64,000 bases of DNA from Plasmodiophora brassicae. Its lineage: Eukaryota; Endomyxa: Phytomyxea; Phytomyxea; Plasmodiophorida. Below the pieces are notes generated by a model. It did no database searches. It saw only the letters and a list, made by a program, of their open reading frames with translations, and was not told where the DNA came from. Where the stretch lies: the NCBI GenBank assembly GCA_036867785.1, contig CP145417.1:1116001-1180000 (forward strand), in the 5' to 3' direction. Within the stretch, counting starts at the first letter, position 1. Every line of letters begins with the position of its first letter. Shown one piece after another: positions 20,117-32,525 of this stretch. A program made the position numbers and the translations under genes.

Positions 20117-20285
20117 TCTTAACCGACTTTAACCGTTCGTCACCGTCTGTCGTCGCATCGTCTGTCGCTGTCTGTCGTCACCGTCTGTCGTCGCATCGTC
20201 TGTCGCCGTCTGTCGTCACCGTCTGTCGTCGCATCGTCTCTCGATCGTCTACCTTCGGCCTGTCCGCCCCCTTCGTTCTTCGCTC
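20117..20285 (+). repeat. CGTCTGTCGT microsatellite in gypsy D leader
   Basis: Short tandem copies of CGTCACCGTCTGTCGTCGCAT (about 20136-20240) between the primer-site region and the gag start. The second TTAACCGACT (from about 20119) directly follows the partial LTR. Confidence 0.7.
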
Positions 20286-21284
20286 GTGTACGTCTCGATG
20301 ACGGTCACGCGCTCCGGCTCGACGGGCTCGACGGCTGACGAAGCCAAGTGCCCAACGACGCCTCCCTCTCCCATCGACCCAACGACCTTGGCCGATGTGG
20401 ACGCCGCCGATCGCGCCCTCGCGGGTGCCTTACGGGCCTTCCAGATCCAACAGGATGCGTTCTTCACGGAAATGCGGGCTCGCGCTGAGGAGCAGCTGAA
20501 GATCTTTACCAACGCGCTTGCCAGTCCACACTCTACGCCGCCTACGCCCATGACCGATCCCTCGGCAACATCTGCTGAGCCGTCGTCACATGGCAACGAT
20601 CCTGTTGTCACGACGACTAAGGTGTCGTTGAGCGAATTTTCCGGCAATTCCGACGACCTGCCGGCGAGCGAGTGGCTGGCGCTATTCGCTAGCATTGCCC
20701 GCGTCGATCTCTCGTCGACCCAGCCACTGTCAGCGGGCGCTCGTGCGCTCCTGGCTAGCTGCCTGAAGGGCGAAGCGCGTTTCGTTTTTCGTCAACTGGA
20801 TGCGACCGCCTCCCCAGCCGCGTTCGCCGCGCTGCTCCGGTTTAATTTTCCAGAACCGGACGTCGAGACCCTCGAATCCCGGTTCGATGCCCTTCGTCAA
20901 ACGGGACCGTTCGATGCTCATCTGCGTCGGTTCATGTACCTGTACAACGCCGTACAGTCGGCCTCGAAGGGCGAGTACAGTCTCCCGTCAAAGCGCCTGG
21001 CGACGAAGTTCCGCAAGTCGCTCGCCCCAGAGCTTTCGACCGAGCTCTTCAAGCTCAATCCGCCGACATTCGACGCCATGGTCAAAGAGGCAGCGCGCCT
21101 GGCCCCCCTCTATGCCCCGGCACACGCGCTCCTAGCTACGGATGCCTCGCCGACCACTCGGACCAAGCTAACGCCGGAGGAGCGCGAGCGCTGCAAACGG
21201 CAAGGATTGTGCATGTATTGCCGGCAGCCCGGCCATATGGTCGCAACATGCCCACATCGTCCGCCGGGAAATGGTCAAGGGTGA
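20286..21284 (+). CDS. Gag of gypsy D
   Basis: 332 codons. A coiled acidic N-terminal part, a retrotransposon-gag core (about 100-260) and a C-terminal CCHC zinc knuckle ([14 protein letters not shown], about 310-323). It would form the particle shell and bind the element RNA. The frame is open throughout and overlaps pol by 76 bases. Confidence 0.9.
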   Translation: MYVSMTVTRSGSTGSTADEAKCPTTPPSPIDPTTLADVDAADRALAGALRAFQIQQDAFFTEMRARAEEQLKIFTNALASPHSTPPTPMTDPSATSAEPSSHGNDPVVTTTKVSLSEFSGNSDDLPASEWLALFASIARVDLSSTQPLSAGARALLASCLKGEARFVFRQLDATASPAAFAALLRFNFPEPDVETLESRFDALRQTGPFDAHLRRFMYLYNAVQSASKGEYSLPSKRLATKFRKSLAPELSTELFKLNPPTFDAMVKEAARLAPLYAPAHALLATDASPTTRTKLTPEERERCKRQGLCMYCRQPGHMVATCPHRPPGNGQG

Positions 21285-24200
21285 CTGCTCCCGGGTTGGC
21301 AGCTCACCCTCTCTCGATACACGAATGTTCTTCGTCCTCGCAACCCGACACTGTCCTCGTCACTGCTCTTTGTTTCGCAACTGTTCATTCATCTCATCAT
21401 TTATTCGTTCCGTTTCAATCCACGGGCGATCGCCCGTGGGCGACGACGGCCCTTTTGGACTGTGGAGCGACATCTTCCTTCGTCGACGCCGGTTTCGCCC
21501 GCCGCTATGGCCTGCCACTCCGCTCCAAAGCACAACCGATTCCAGTCAAGGTTGTTGACGGCCGTCACCTGCCACCGATCACATTGGAGACGGCGCCATT
21601 GCCGTGTTCCGTCAACGGGGCCTTCCACGACACAATTGTCCTCAACGTTATTGACGCTCCGAGTCACCGTATAATCCTGGGACTGCCCTGGCTCGAACAG
21701 CACAATCCGGATATCGACTGGCTTCGTCGCACCGTACGCGAACGCATTACTCGGGGATCACCGCGTTTGTGGCTCGATGCTCGGGCCGGTGGGAACCCCA
21801 CCGGCTCTGCCGACACGGTTGCCTGCTCTGCTGACACGGTCGCCCTTTCTGATGCCACAGTCGCCTGCTCTCCTGACACGGCCGTCTGCTCTCCTGACAC
21901 GGCCGCGTTATTATGCTGCGCCGAGGGGTTGCCCGTCGAACCCGGCCCGCTTCCGAGCGCACCGCCTTTGGACATTGATCACTTCGTCGCCTCGTCGTCT
22001 CCCGTTACTGCCCAGCCGTTACCACCGGTGGGTGCTTCTCTGGTCGCCGTCGACGTTCCGGAACTAGTGCAGCCTGCGCCTGCTACTGACCAGCCATTAG
22101 TGCCGGTGGCTGCTTCTCTGGTCGACGGTCCGGAACTCGTGCCGCCCGTGTCTGCCGCTGGTCGACCAGAGAATTCCGCCGCACCGCCTGAGTCGGCGAC
22201 CGCAGCTGCCGCCACTGTTCCGCCACCGCTTCCGCCTCTTTCGTGCTTGGCACCGGCCCCCTCTTGTTCAGAACATCCCTCGGTTTCGCCGGCACGTCGC
22301 CGCGCGGGTCGACGCGCCCCTTTCGCCTGCTCAGGGCGCAGCAGTCCACACGGGTCACTCGCCTCCCAGCTGTGTGCGCTCGTGGGGCTGGTCGCCCTCC
22401 TGGTATTGATCGCCAACAGCTCCGCCCCGAGACGTGCGCCTTCCATGCTTCCGGATCCCTGCGTCATCGACAACGCCTTGCTGACTTCCGTGCCACAGGC
22501 CTCCACGTCGTCGTCGGTTGGAACGGATCCGTCGACTACGGAGCCGCCAGGCGGACCTGTGGAGCCGCTCTCCATCGCGTTTGTTTCCGCCGAACCGTTC
22601 TTAGACGACGTGCAAGACGGCGCAGACTGCTATGCCATCCACTACACATGGTCACCGTCCGATTCCGCTGCCCACGCCGCGGAACTACCGCCGCAATATC
22701 AGGAGTTTACTGACGTGTTCGATAAGGCGAACTCAACGACTCTTCCTGATCACCGATCGTTCGACTGTCCGATTGACCTGAAACCTGGTGGCGACCCGCC
22801 GTATTGCCGTCTGTACGGGCTGTCACCCCGGGAACAAGAAGCCTTGAAGGAGTATCTCAGGATCAACCTGGAAGCTAATCTCATTCGTCCATCCCGTTCA
22901 TCGGCGGGCGCCCCAATTCTGTTCGTCAAGAAGAAGGACGGTAGTCTTCGCCTGTGCGTAGATTACCGTGGTCTAAACTCTGTTACTATCAAGAACCGAT
23001 ATCCGGTTCCACTTATCGACCAGCTCTTGATCCAGCTCGGCTCCGGAACAATCTTCACGAAAATCGACCTCCGCAGCGCCTATAACCAAGTTCGGATCCG
23101 AGAAGGCGATGAGTGGAAGACGGCCTTCCGCACGCCGTACGGCTTGTTCGAGTACTTAGTCATGCCGTTTGGCTTAGCCAACGCGCCGGCCTCCTTCCAG
23201 TACTTCATGAACGAGACGTTCAAGGATTTCCTTGATGTATTTGTGGTAATCTACTTGGACGACATCCTGATCTACTCATCGACTCCCGAGGACCATGAAC
23301 GCCATGTCCGTCTCGTCCTACACCGACTCCGCACTGCTCAACTCCACGCTAAACTGGAGAAGTGCGTCTTCAATACGGTCGAAGTGGAATTTTTAGGTTT
23401 CTTGGTGTCCTCCTCCGGGATACGGGTTGACCCCTCCAGGATCGATTGCATTCTCTCGTGGCAACAGCCGACCGACGTCCACGGGGTGCAGGTGTTTCTC
23501 GGGTTCGCTAACTTCTATCGCAAGTTCGTTCCCCACTTCGCAGAGCTGGCCTTACCGCTGACAAATCTCACGCGTGATAACGTGCCGTTTCGTTGGGATC
23601 AATCGGCAGACGCCGCATTCACGGCGCTCAAGGTTGCTTTCACGTCAGCCCCTGTCCTTGCTCATTTCGACCCAGATCGCCCGTGCGAAGTGGAAACGGA
23701 TGCTTCCGATTTCGCGGTGGCAATGGTCTTGTCGCAGCGGGGCCCCGATGATGAACTTCACCCGTTGGCATTCTTCTCGCGCAAGCTCGCGCCTACTGAG
23801 ATCAATTTTCCTATCTACGACAAGGAACTTCTCGCGGTCGTCCAGACCTTCGAAAAGTGGCGTCAGTTCCTGGACTCATCGCGACACCAGACCGTCATCC
23901 ACAGCGATCATCGGAATCTGGAATACTTCACCAGCACTCACAAACTGAATCGTCGTCAAGTCCGATGGTCCCAACTGCTTAACGAATTTGATTTCGTTAT
24001 CCAACACCGACCAGGCCGTCTTCATGGCAAGGCGGACGCCCTGACTCGTCGCCCCGAATACGCGCCTTCTGATCAGGATGAGGTTGTGCTCCAGCAGTCA
24101 CTCCTGCTCCTTCCAGCGTCGCGGCTCGGGCCAGGACCCCTACAGGAGGTCCAGATCAACGTGGCCGATACTACAACCGACGCACTCCTCGATCGTATCC

Positions 24201-25669
24201 GCCGCAACCAAGCTTCCGACCCGTTTGTGTGCCGCACCCGTCAGCGACTTCATCGTCCGAGCGGCCGCCACTTTAGCGTCCGAGACGACGTTCTATACCG
24301 TGGACATTCTGTGGTCGTCTCTGGCGATGACTGCAAACTGGACATTCTTCGCTCTTTCCACGATAATGTCACGGCGGGCCACCTCGGTATTCGGAAAACC
24401 GTGCAGTTAATTCGCCGCGAATTTTGGTGGCCGGGTTTGACCCCTTTCGTAGCCCGTTACGTGCTCTCCTGCGATACGTGTCGTCGGACTAAGACGGCTC
24501 GGCACAAGCCCTTCGGATTACTCATGCCACTCCCTCTGCCGACGACTCTTTGGCGGTCCATTTCCATGGACTTCGTGGTTAAGCTTCCCTGTTCGAACGG
24601 GTATGACTCCATCCTCGTCGTCGTTGACCGCCTCTCCAAGATGGCGCATTTTATTCCTTGCAACGAAACAATATCATCTGTTGACCTTGCTGCCTTGTTT
24701 CTGGCAAATATCTTCCGCTTACATGGCCTCCCTGACGATATCGTGTCGGACCGAGGGCCTCAGTTCATCGCTAAGTTCTGGAAGCAACTTCTCATACGTC
24801 TCGGCGTGCAACGCAACCTGTCTTCTTCGCGGCACCCAGAATCCGATGGCCAAACCGAGCGGGTGAACCAAGTCATGGAACAGTATCTCCGTGCGTACGT
24901 CAACTACTTACAAGACGACTGGCAGCCGCTCCTTGCCGTAGCTGAATTTTCGTACAACAATGCAGACCATACCGCGACAGGTATGTCACCGTTTTTCGCG
25001 AACTATGGCTACCACCCACGTGTGATGGACGTGCAACCTCGACCGTCTACCAGCGCCAATCCGACTGCCGACGAGCGCGCTGAGTCCTTGCAGAGGATTC
25101 GCAACTTCTTGACCCGTCAACTGACTCGAGCTTCTGCCGATTCCAAACGATTCGCCGACGCGAAGCGGCAAACGTCTCCGAAGTTTCAGGTGGGCGACTT
25201 AGTGATGCTACGTCGCGGCTCCCTGAAAACTCTGCGACCCTGCGCGAAGCTCGACTACCAATTTTTAGGGCCATTCCCTATCAGCCAACTCGTCAATCCG
25301 GTTGCTTTTCAACTCGACCTTCCTGCCGAGTTCCGTATCCACAATGTATTTCATGTATCTCAACTCGAGCCTTACGTCGCCAACCTTATCCCTGGTCGCA
25401 CTCAACCTCCTCCTCCACCGATTCTTCTCGCGGATGACGATGCTCCCCTCTTCATCGTTCACGATGTCCTCGATTCTCGATATCGCCGTTCCCGATTGGA
25501 ATATTTGATCGACTGGGAAGGGTACCCGCCTTCTGAACGCACGTGGGAACCCGCAGGAGAACTACACGGTACAGGTGGGCTCAACGAATTGTTGGTTAAC
25601 TTCCACGCTCGGTACCCAACCAAGCCGGGGCCGAAGTGGCGAAAGCCACCCCGCCGGCCGGCCCGATGA
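21209..25669 (+). CDS. Pol of gypsy D: protease, RT, RNase H, integrase, chromodomain
   Basis: 1,486 codons in one open frame. In order: an aspartic protease ([11 protein letters not shown], about 82-92); a proline/alanine-rich spacer (about 190-440) with direct repeats; reverse transcriptase (about 530-720, YLDDIL present); RNase H (about 800-920); a zinc-binding integrase start; the integrase core (about 1110-1290); and a C-terminal chromodomain ([16 protein letters not shown]), which in chromoviruses steers insertion to marked chromatin. It looks whole. Confidence 0.92.
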   Translation: MHVLPAARPYGRNMPTSSAGKWSRVTAPGLAAHPLSIHECSSSSQPDTVLVTALCFATVHSSHHLFVPFQSTGDRPWATTALLDCGATSSFVDAGFARRYGLPLRSKAQPIPVKVVDGRHLPPITLETAPLPCSVNGAFHDTIVLNVIDAPSHRIILGLPWLEQHNPDIDWLRRTVRERITRGSPRLWLDARAGGNPTGSADTVACSADTVALSDATVACSPDTAVCSPDTAALLCCAEGLPVEPGPLPSAPPLDIDHFVASSSPVTAQPLPPVGASLVAVDVPELVQPAPATDQPLVPVAASLVDGPELVPPVSAAGRPENSAAPPESATAAAATVPPPLPPLSCLAPAPSCSEHPSVSPARRRAGRRAPFACSGRSSPHGSLASQLCALVGLVALLVLIANSSAPRRAPSMLPDPCVIDNALLTSVPQASTSSSVGTDPSTTEPPGGPVEPLSIAFVSAEPFLDDVQDGADCYAIHYTWSPSDSAAHAAELPPQYQEFTDVFDKANSTTLPDHRSFDCPIDLKPGGDPPYCRLYGLSPREQEALKEYLRINLEANLIRPSRSSAGAPILFVKKKDGSLRLCVDYRGLNSVTIKNRYPVPLIDQLLIQLGSGTIFTKIDLRSAYNQVRIREGDEWKTAFRTPYGLFEYLVMPFGLANAPASFQYFMNETFKDFLDVFVVIYLDDILIYSSTPEDHERHVRLVLHRLRTAQLHAKLEKCVFNTVEVEFLGFLVSSSGIRVDPSRIDCILSWQQPTDVHGVQVFLGFANFYRKFVPHFAELALPLTNLTRDNVPFRWDQSADAAFTALKVAFTSAPVLAHFDPDRPCEVETDASDFAVAMVLSQRGPDDELHPLAFFSRKLAPTEINFPIYDKELLAVVQTFEKWRQFLDSSRHQTVIHSDHRNLEYFTSTHKLNRRQVRWSQLLNEFDFVIQHRPGRLHGKADALTRRPEYAPSDQDEVVLQQSLLLLPASRLGPGPLQEVQINVADTTTDALLDRIRRNQASDPFVCRTRQRLHRPSGRHFSVRDDVLYRGHSVVVSGDDCKLDILRSFHDNVTAGHLGIRKTVQLIRREFWWPGLTPFVARYVLSCDTCRRTKTARHKPFGLLMPLPLPTTLWRSISMDFVVKLPCSNGYDSILVVVDRLSKMAHFIPCNETISSVDLAALFLANIFRLHGLPDDIVSDRGPQFIAKFWKQLLIRLGVQRNLSSSRHPESDGQTERVNQVMEQYLRAYVNYLQDDWQPLLAVAEFSYNNADHTATGMSPFFANYGYHPRVMDVQPRPSTSANPTADERAESLQRIRNFLTRQLTRASADSKRFADAKRQTSPKFQVGDLVMLRRGSLKTLRPCAKLDYQFLGPFPISQLVNPVAFQLDLPAEFRIHNVFHVSQLEPYVANLIPGRTQPPPPPILLADDDAPLFIVHDVLDSRYRRSRLEYLIDWEGYPPSERTWEPAGELHGTGGLNELLVNFHARYPTKPGPKWRKPPRRPAR

Positions 25670-25682
25670 CAGGGGACTATAC

Positions 25683-25816
25683 TGTTATGGCACGGCCGCG
25701 ACGGGGGTCGCGCAGCCGCGCAGTTTGAATAAACGTCCACGGCAACCGACGGCTTCGGCAGTCGGTTAATTCCGTGTTGTGGAGACAATAGTCGTCCGTC
25801 GTGTCGTCTCCTGACA
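25683..25816 (+). repeat. 3' LTR of gypsy D
   Basis: 134 bp, TG...CA, preceded by the purine tract AGGGGAC (about 25672-25678) and followed by the target duplication TGTTT. Confidence 0.9.
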
Positions 25817-25821
25817 TGTTT

Positions 25822-26392
25822 GTGCAAGTATCCTGGCCCTTGCGTCTGCGTTGGGGCACGAAAGGCATCCCTCAGTTTGCGCAATTGCTGTTCCATGATT
25901 GATCCCGCAGGACACCACTTCCAACCGCTCGGATGACGCATTCGCCTGGATAACCTGCTCAGGTTCCACGTACCGCGAAATATTATCCACCTTGGCAAAC
26001 AGTTTCCCAGCAAGCACTGCAAGACCTCCCTTTGCGAGTGAAGTTGAATGCGGTTCCGAACTAGCGCCAGACTCACCAGCACCAGAGATCGCTGGCCCAG
26101 AACCAACGGAAGGCGCCGGGTCGTCTACCACAGAACTCAGCAGGACGAGAATGATCTGCAGGATCCGCAGATGGAATAGCCACGGCCGGTACCCTGACAA
26201 CATCCGGCGGGCTATCGGCGGGCGGCGCAACGTCAACCGAAGCCGAAGAGCTGGACTCAGCTGAGCGTCGCGCTGCCTGGCTCGTTGACGCTCCAACACG
26301 ACCGCATTGGTCGGGCGACCGCTGCCTGGGCGCTTGCCGCCCCGGGCGCCCATGCCGCCGCTCTTCTTGCGATTGCGTGCGGATCCCCCCAT
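25822..26392 (-). pseudogene. DDE transposase, N-terminal part
   Basis: The minus strand starts MGGSARNRKKSGG at 26392, continues GGKRPGSGRPTNAVV (a basic GGKRPGxGRP-type N-terminus), and ends near gypsy D with QLRKLRDAFRAPTQTQGPGYLHK. Across the gypsy D insertion (TSD TGTTT) the reading goes on as QSVQLFRPEDPYIQ at 19.78 kb, so this and 18984-19785 are one gene. Between residues about 50 and 150 the frame changes at least once, so either an intron or a break is present. A solo LTR sits 10 bases before the start codon. Confidence 0.55.
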
Positions 26393-26402
26393 GGGATAAC
26401 GT

Positions 26403-26598
26403 TGTCGAGGACAATGTCGTACCACCGACACACGGTGACTCTGTAACTGTGCGCGACTGCGTAACGTCCACGGCAGAGGCTCCGCCACTGACGCCGTTGT
26501 CGGTAACGGCTTGGCAAGCCCCTGGTACGTAGCGTTACGTCGCCGCCGTCTCGCGCCGATGTCGGTCGGAATAAATCACTTCGTTATTGTCTTCCTCA
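26403..26598 (+). mobile_element. Solo copia LTR with AACGT duplication
   Basis: 196 bp, TGTCGAGGACA ... CTTCCTCA, flanked by AACGT at 26398-26402 and 26599-26603. A clean target duplication around a single LTR shows a full element once stood here and was lost by LTR-LTR recombination. Confidence 0.9.
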
Positions 26599-26603
26599 AA
26601 CGT

Positions 26604-26740
26604 TACCTATATCCCAAGGCGCTCAGTTTCCACAACGCACTTTTTACGAACGCACTGGGCGCAATCTACGAAGGCACTGGACGCACCTTTTACGAAGGCA
26701 CTGACGCACTTCACGAAGCCACTGGGACCTATCACCCCGG
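26604..26740 (+). repeat. Tandem ACGAAGGCACTG-type words
   Basis: Between the two solo LTRs the words ACGAANGCACTG and ACGCAC recur four or five times in direct orientation (26640-26735). It resembles a degenerate minisatellite or one arm of a CACTG-ended transposon. Confidence 0.55.
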
Positions 26741-26745
26741 TAAAT

Positions 26746-26940
26746 TGTCAAGGACCATGTCGTACCACCGGCACACGGTGACGCCGTGACTGTGCGCGAC
26801 TGCGTAATGTCCACGGCAGAGGCTCCGCCACTGACGCCGTTGTCGGTAACGGCTTGGCAAGCCCCTGTTACACAGCGTTACGTCGCCGCCGTCTCGCGCC
26901 GATGTCGGTCGGAGTAAATCACTTCGTTATCGTCTTCACA
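26746..26940 (+). mobile_element. Solo copia LTR with TAAAT duplication
   Basis: 195 bp, TGTCAAGGACC ... GTCTTCACA, flanked by TAAAT at 26741-26745 and 26941-26945. It is the same LTR type as at 17327, 26403 and 32526. It interrupts or borders a gypsy A/B relic on its right. Confidence 0.9.
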
Positions 26941-26945
26941 TAAAT

Positions 26946-28240
26946 CACGGACCTCCAGACGGATCAACGATCAAGTCTACGAGCTGGAGGACATTCTCAC
27001 CTCGCGTCGGTTTGAAGCGCACACGCAACGCATCCGACGATACGCCGACGAAGACCTGAACGTCACTGTCGAGCTGAAGCAACAATTGCAGCAAGCGTAC
27101 TAGAAGCTATTGGTGGATGATCTCCTCGATTGTCGTCTGGATCGTGACATGCATGAGCTCCAGATCCAGGTGGCCTGGTCCGGCTTCGAATTATCGGAAG
27201 CGATATGGGAACAAGCAGCTCGCATCGCTGAAGACGTTCCCCAGTTGCTACCGGAGTTGATTCGCAAACTTGGCGACGATCATCAGCATGCTGAGGCGTT
27301 ATCACAATTGGTACCGCCGACGCCGAAACGGACGCGCACCAAAGGTATCGGTTCCAGACGGAAACAGCGACGCAGCAACTAGGTATGATGGCAAAGAACG
27401 CCATTAATGCATGATTTTGCGTTGCATAGGTGACTTCAGTATAAGTCGCTCTTCCTACCGTCGGTACATTACGTGGACGGCGCGACCGTATTGCTTCGAT
27501 TGTGAACAATACGCCGATGATCATGATCATGGTTATCAAATATTGGAAACCGCTTAATGGCGCTCCTATCGTGGGCTAGTATGACATTCTCGCTCATATC
27601 TGAGCTGTATCTATCCATGGCGCTCCTATCGTGGGCTAGTATGCCATTGGTGCTCTATTGAGCTATTGCCTTCTGGCACATTACATCACGAGGCATTCGG
27701 CAGCATCTTCGAAGTTCCTCTTCACCGCGGGATTGACTCTGATTTGGACATCGTCCTTTTATTGAGGCTCCTGTAGCGCTGGGGGTCTGCACATGTGTGC
27801 CGGTCGTTGAGTGGTGTGAATGATACTTCGGAGATGTATATGGTCAAGGGCTTCTCCCATGTGGGTTGAGCGCCCCATTGCCGATGTCCTCGTCAGGTAT
27901 GTTCCGCAATTGGAATGTTTATCTGATCTTCTAACATAGATAATCCGGTGGACGACATTCATGCTGGGGGTGTCCGCAAATGGATTTTCCACCGATTTCT
28001 CCCACATTGGGTTACAAGGTGGTTTTTAGTGAGTAGTGGGCGCTCATTTGCACCCGAGTCTCACACTACCCTTCTGCATGATCAACATCTGGACATCATG
28101 AATCATCACTCATCCGTCATCCCGTCTCATGCTGATTCCGGTCATGAGTTCGGAGAAAGGCGTGTAGAAATGGGCCGGCTATTTATGGCTCATTCCCTAC
28201 ATCAGCCTGACTCTGGTGACGTCACTGCATGACATCACCA
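26946..28240 (+). mobile_element. Gypsy (A/B family) relic F: chromodomain end and 3' LTR
   Basis: 26960-27382 encodes the end of pol (INDQVYELED...RRFEAHTQRIRRYAD, chromodomain, basic tail) as at 50930-51334. About 140 bases further the LTR-like repeat begins (GATGATCATGATCATGG, about 27518) and runs to about 28.24 kb, with GGTTACAAGGTGGTTTTTAGTGAG shared with 51.97 kb. A direct repeat around GGCGCTCCTATCGTGGGCTA is at 27561 and 27621. Broken, old. Confidence 0.7.
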
Positions 28241-28628
28241 GCTATTCCCCCACTGGCACCTCTGTTGACACTGTCACGGCTACTAGCATGATGCCACACA
28301 GGCCCAGTATGGCCTGTGATCCAGCGAGTTCTATTAAAGGAGTTCACTATTCTGGGAAAAGACCTCAGCGGAAAGCGACCGGGAATAGATGAACTGATAG
28401 AAGACCATTGAGGCGACCGTTACTATCCCTAATATCCCTCTCATGACGACACGCCGCGCGAAGTGCCGTCGTCGCAATCGATCCGGTTTCGGTCCGAAGC
28501 GCAATTGTGGTTCATTGCGCAGAAGCATCGTTGCAATGGCGGAGCCGTATAAATGAACCCGAGGCTTAACGGGACAGTGGCCAGGGTATAAATCGTGGCG
28601 TTAAGTCCACTGGTGATGGCCACCTTCT
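28241..28628. other. About 390 bases without a recognised gene
   Basis: It lies between gypsy relic F and a copia LTR. It contains GTATAAATG and GTATAAATC (TATA-like) but no supported ORF. It may be the inner edge of the long LTR or of gypsy B. Confidence 0.4.
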
Positions 28629-28828
28629 GTCGAACTCCATATCGAGCAGCACACTCGTGCAGCACACCGACGCTGCCACGCACTCCGCAAGTCTGGTGTC
28701 AGCGCCGCCCGCGATGATGTAACGTGCACCACGTCTCACGTCTACGACGTTGCCCGTCACACCCAATATCTTCGCTCTATATCCATCAATATATCTCACT
28801 CTGATTTCGTCGTTTCAGATTAACAGTC
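28629..28828 (+). mobile_element. Copia LTR with primer site, plus orientation
   Basis: 28629-28816 is TGTCGAACTCC ... GTTTCA, about 97% like the LTR at 16342-16531 as read, followed by GATTAACAGTCG (28817-28828), the primer-binding word of this group. It is therefore a 5' LTR end, but the sequence beyond is a copia body in the opposite direction, so two elements are fused head to head here. Confidence 0.7.
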
Positions 28829-31356
28829 GTAACCGCGCTCTGGGCGTCTCGCTCGCGCAGAGCGGAGACGTCAGGTAGGGCGCGACGAGCAGCCTCGAAT
28901 GAGGTGCGACGCCCGGGGACCACTGATCTGGGGTGTATGTTGTACATGATTGCCGAGTACGTCAATGACCAGGGCCACGTGACGTCGGGCATGCGGGCGT
29001 GACATCGAATTGATAATTCGATACAGCAGAGCGTGTAATTGACGCGTTCAGCGCGGCCGTTCTGCTCGGGCGTGTAAATGACAGATTTACGGTGCAGGAT
29101 ACCGGACTCGTTGTAGAACAGAACGCAGGCCTTGGAGTTGAACTCGCCGCCGCCGTCGGTCTGGAACGTCCCGATACCACGCCCTTCCTGGTTGCGAAGA
29201 CGCGCGTCGTAGTGCTTGATGACGTCGAGGGCATCCGATTTGCGGCGTAGCAGATAGACGGACAGGTACCGTGAAGAATCGTCCAGCATGGTCTGGTAGT
29301 ACTCAAAGCCGTCGATGCCGATGACGGGCCACCGACCGGACAGGTCACTGTGCACGAGGTCGCCAACATGCGCTCCGAGGAAATGTGGACCTCTTGCCTT
29401 TAGCGAGTAGGCAGGCAACGCATGGGCATCGATCTTGAAGCTTCGGAATGGGCCCGTCGAACTTCTTGCCACGACAACGTTTGTCCAGGATGCACAGGTT
29501 GCCTTTGCCCAGGTGGCCGGTGCGTGCATGCCAGACTGCTGGAGACGCAGCGGTGACCTTAGCGACGCGGCAGGAGACGTTGGATGCGATCAAGGAGCAG
29601 GCTCGAGCGGTGTGGAGCGCGTCGGGCACTGAGGATGGAGGTGATAGGACGATCCGGTACAGGTTATCGTGTCCACGGTGGCTGACGGCTACTGGCTGAC
29701 CGGTAGGTGGTGTCCAGGTGGCTTACGTGTAGATCTTCGCGGTATCGCCGTCGAACACGATCTTGTGACCTGAGCGGGTGAGTTCGCCGACTGATACGAG
29801 TGCTTGGCCAAGTCGAGGAGCGTGCAGCGAGTCGTTACTTGTCGCCTGGGAACCGAATGACGTCACTCCTCGACCGGAAGTGGTCGTGCGCGACAGATCG
29901 GCGAGTTCGACTTCCGGTCCAGTGCCTCGGCGATAGCAGCTGAGATGACGGCGCAGGGGTGTCATCGTGGTGGAGCACGCGGAGTCCAGCAGGCCTACTG
30001 AGCTTGGTTCGGTGTCGAGGGGATGCCGTGCCGACAGTGCATGCATCGGCTCGGGTGCCTGATCTGTCGGGAGTGCACCGGACGAGGGATACTCGTCGGA
30101 CGTTGGGGACGATGTATTGGTGTTGTTGTTGTCGCGACGCCAGATGCTGCGTTGCAGGTTGCACTCGCCGTTGGTGTGCTTCGACCCTGGATGGAAGACG
30201 CACGCCTCGTTGCGTCGCGGTCCACGAGCACGCGGGGTCGTACTGCAACTGGAGCGGTTGGCCGTCTCGAATGATTCCTGCCGGTCACGAACATCGCGAA
30301 TGCGAATCTCTTCGCTTGTCAGTGACGCAACGACCTCGGAAACACTGGGCAGCGTGTCCAGTGCACGGTTGTGCAGGCCGGCGACGACCGCGTCCAGGTC
30401 GGATGACGCATTGGCCAGACTGAGGACGGCAACCAGAGCGTCAGTAAGGGACAGCATTTCGGTCGGTACCGTTGCCCGGACCCGGTGAACTGCGGCTTGA
30501 ACTCGGGCGGCGTATGTGGCGACAGACCCACCGGGTGTGTGCTGGATCGTGACGAAGTCGCGGACGGCGCGCACGACCGATGCCAGCGACGACGGGCTGT
30601 ACGCCTGGAACAAGACGCGCCAGCACTTGGCAGCCGAGCCTGCTTGGAACAGGGACAACGCAGAAGCGATCTTGTGATCCAGCATGTGGACGAGTAGAAT
30701 CTCGCGCGCTGCCGCTTCCAGAGCTGGGTCATGCGTCGTATCGGTTTTCGTGGTCGGCGAGCCGTCTTCATTGATCCCGATGACGCTTGCGTATCCACGG
30801 TTGCGGAGCCAGAGGGCAGCGGTCTGAATCCAGGACGTGAACGAGTCGGGCGTCCCGTCAAACTTGGACATCGGCCGCCGACCTGCGTCGCCTCGGGCGT
30901 GCGCCTCGGTGACGGACGGCACGGATGTGATCGGTGGACAGCTGGTCGGACGCGCCAGCTGTTGCTGCGGGACGCGAAGACGTTCGATCTTCTCCTGCCT
31001 TGCGATGATTGCCTCCGCTTCGGCAATTTGGATGTCGATCTCGTTGAGCGTCAGATGACTCAGCGGGTCGTCATCCGCGTCTGGCGTCGCCCGGCGCTCG
31101 GCCATGGCGAGTAGGGGCTCGGCGCCTGCGCCTATACGACTGTTAATCTAAGAAAGCGAATAGCGAAGTGATGTATTGAGGTAGATACGGAGCGAAGATA
31201 TTGGACGACAGTGAACGTGATAGACGGCGCCACAGTGGCGACGGCGCAGTGCAGGTTACACCTGTGACGGCGCTGCCACAGGACTTGCGGAGTGCGTGGC
31301 GGCGGCAGTGGGCTGCACGAGTGTGCTGCTGGTCGTACTGGACATGGAGTTCGACA
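28829..31356 (-). mobile_element. Copia-type element relic, minus strand
   Basis: Read on the minus strand: LTR 31356-31149 (208 bp, diverged), primer word GATTAACAGTCGTA, gag (31105-29723, with a UBN2-type gag core and a protease-like LLDSACSTTM near its end), the pre-integrase motif VWHARTGHLGKGNL (about 29.55 kb) and an integrase core (to about 28830). No reverse transcriptase or 3' LTR follows. It inserted into gypsy B (31357 onward). Broken, with a few breaks. Confidence 0.8.
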
Positions 31357-32525
31357 AGGGCGACGCCAGGGCAATTGTGCGAGAAGCCCAAGACTGGGCC
31401 AAGCACTTCGTCGCGATCGGACGCGCCCGCAACGCATCGATCAAACGTCCTCGAAAGACGTGCTCTGAATTGCGCCTCGCCGATAAGCAGCGCACGTTGA
31501 CTCCTGCCGCGACGACTTCCGTTGGACGCCGCGTACCATCCCATCGCTCTGTGCCTGTCAACCGGCCATCGGGCCCACAACCGGCAACCGCGACCGCTCC
31601 CAAGCGCAACCGCGAGACGACAACGAGCGATAGCAGCCAGACGACGGCGAAATGCTGGCACTGCTCTATGATCGGCATCAGTCCACGTCAGCGACTAGAG
31701 GACATGATCGCATCCGGCACCACCGAGTTTGTTGCCAGGATATCTGGATGCGCCATGTTCGATGTGGAATCGTTCGACGCCGTCAATCAAATTGTTGCAA
31801 GTATGGCGACGCTGAGCGGCGACACGTATCAGGCGCCACATGTACACGATGCAGCGGAACCACCTCCAGCAATGTCGACTTAGGGCCGATCAACGTCCAG
31901 GAGATTGAGGCATCTCTCAACCGCCTGATACATCAAGTGCGCCTCAACGGCATGTCACGTCAAGGGGTTGCATACGACTCATCCTTCGACGACACGTCAA
32001 CGAATTCCGCACACAGCTTGGTCAAGACGGTCCCGTCAAGATCGAACCCATGATCACCAGGCTTCAACCAGATGCCACGCCGTACCGATGCAGACCGCGC
32101 TCCTACAACCCGAAGCAAAAGGAGTTCCTCGATGAGATGATCAGGATGCTATTGGAGAACAATCTGATCTACCTCAATATGAACTCCAGATGGGCAAGTC
32201 CCGTTCTCGTGGTCAAGAAACCGCACGGCAGGGGGTACCGCCTATGCGTCGATCTGCGTCAGGTGAACTCGCGTACGGTCCCAACCGCGTGGCCTATGCC
32301 AAACATCGAAGCGGCAAGTCGAAAGCTGGCCGACATGACCTGCTTTTTCACCATCGACGCACACAAGGGGTTCTGGCTAATGCCTATCGCGAAGGAGTGC
32401 CAGGAGATCTTCTCGTTTATGACCGACAATGGCGTGTACACACCTACCAGGAGCATTCAGGGCGCAACCAACTCTGCTTTGCAATTCCAGGCGCGGATCG
32501 CCAAGATCTTCGACGACATGAAGGA

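Larger units (their letters stand above)
19791..25816 (+). mobile_element. Ty3/gypsy chromodomain element D, looks whole
   Basis: A 6,026-bp element with 134-bp LTRs (19791-19924 and 25683-25816) flanked by a 5-bp duplication TGTTT (19786-19790, 25817-25821). Gag (20286-21284) and pol (21209-25669) are long open frames; they overlap in different frames, and the family commonly links such frames by ribosomal frameshifting. The LTRs are nearly or fully identical as read, so the insertion is young. Its 5' end is unusual: an inverted partial LTR and a second partial LTR follow the first. It interrupts a DDE transposase gene. Confidence 0.93.

Noticed and set aside
20101-20301. ORF in the microsatellite of the gypsy D leader
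   Set aside because: It is made of CGTCTGTCGT repeats read as serine/valine/histidine; no coding signal.
30441-31114. Several open plus-strand frames across the minus-strand copia gag
   Set aside because: Mirror frames of the gag gene, without own motifs.
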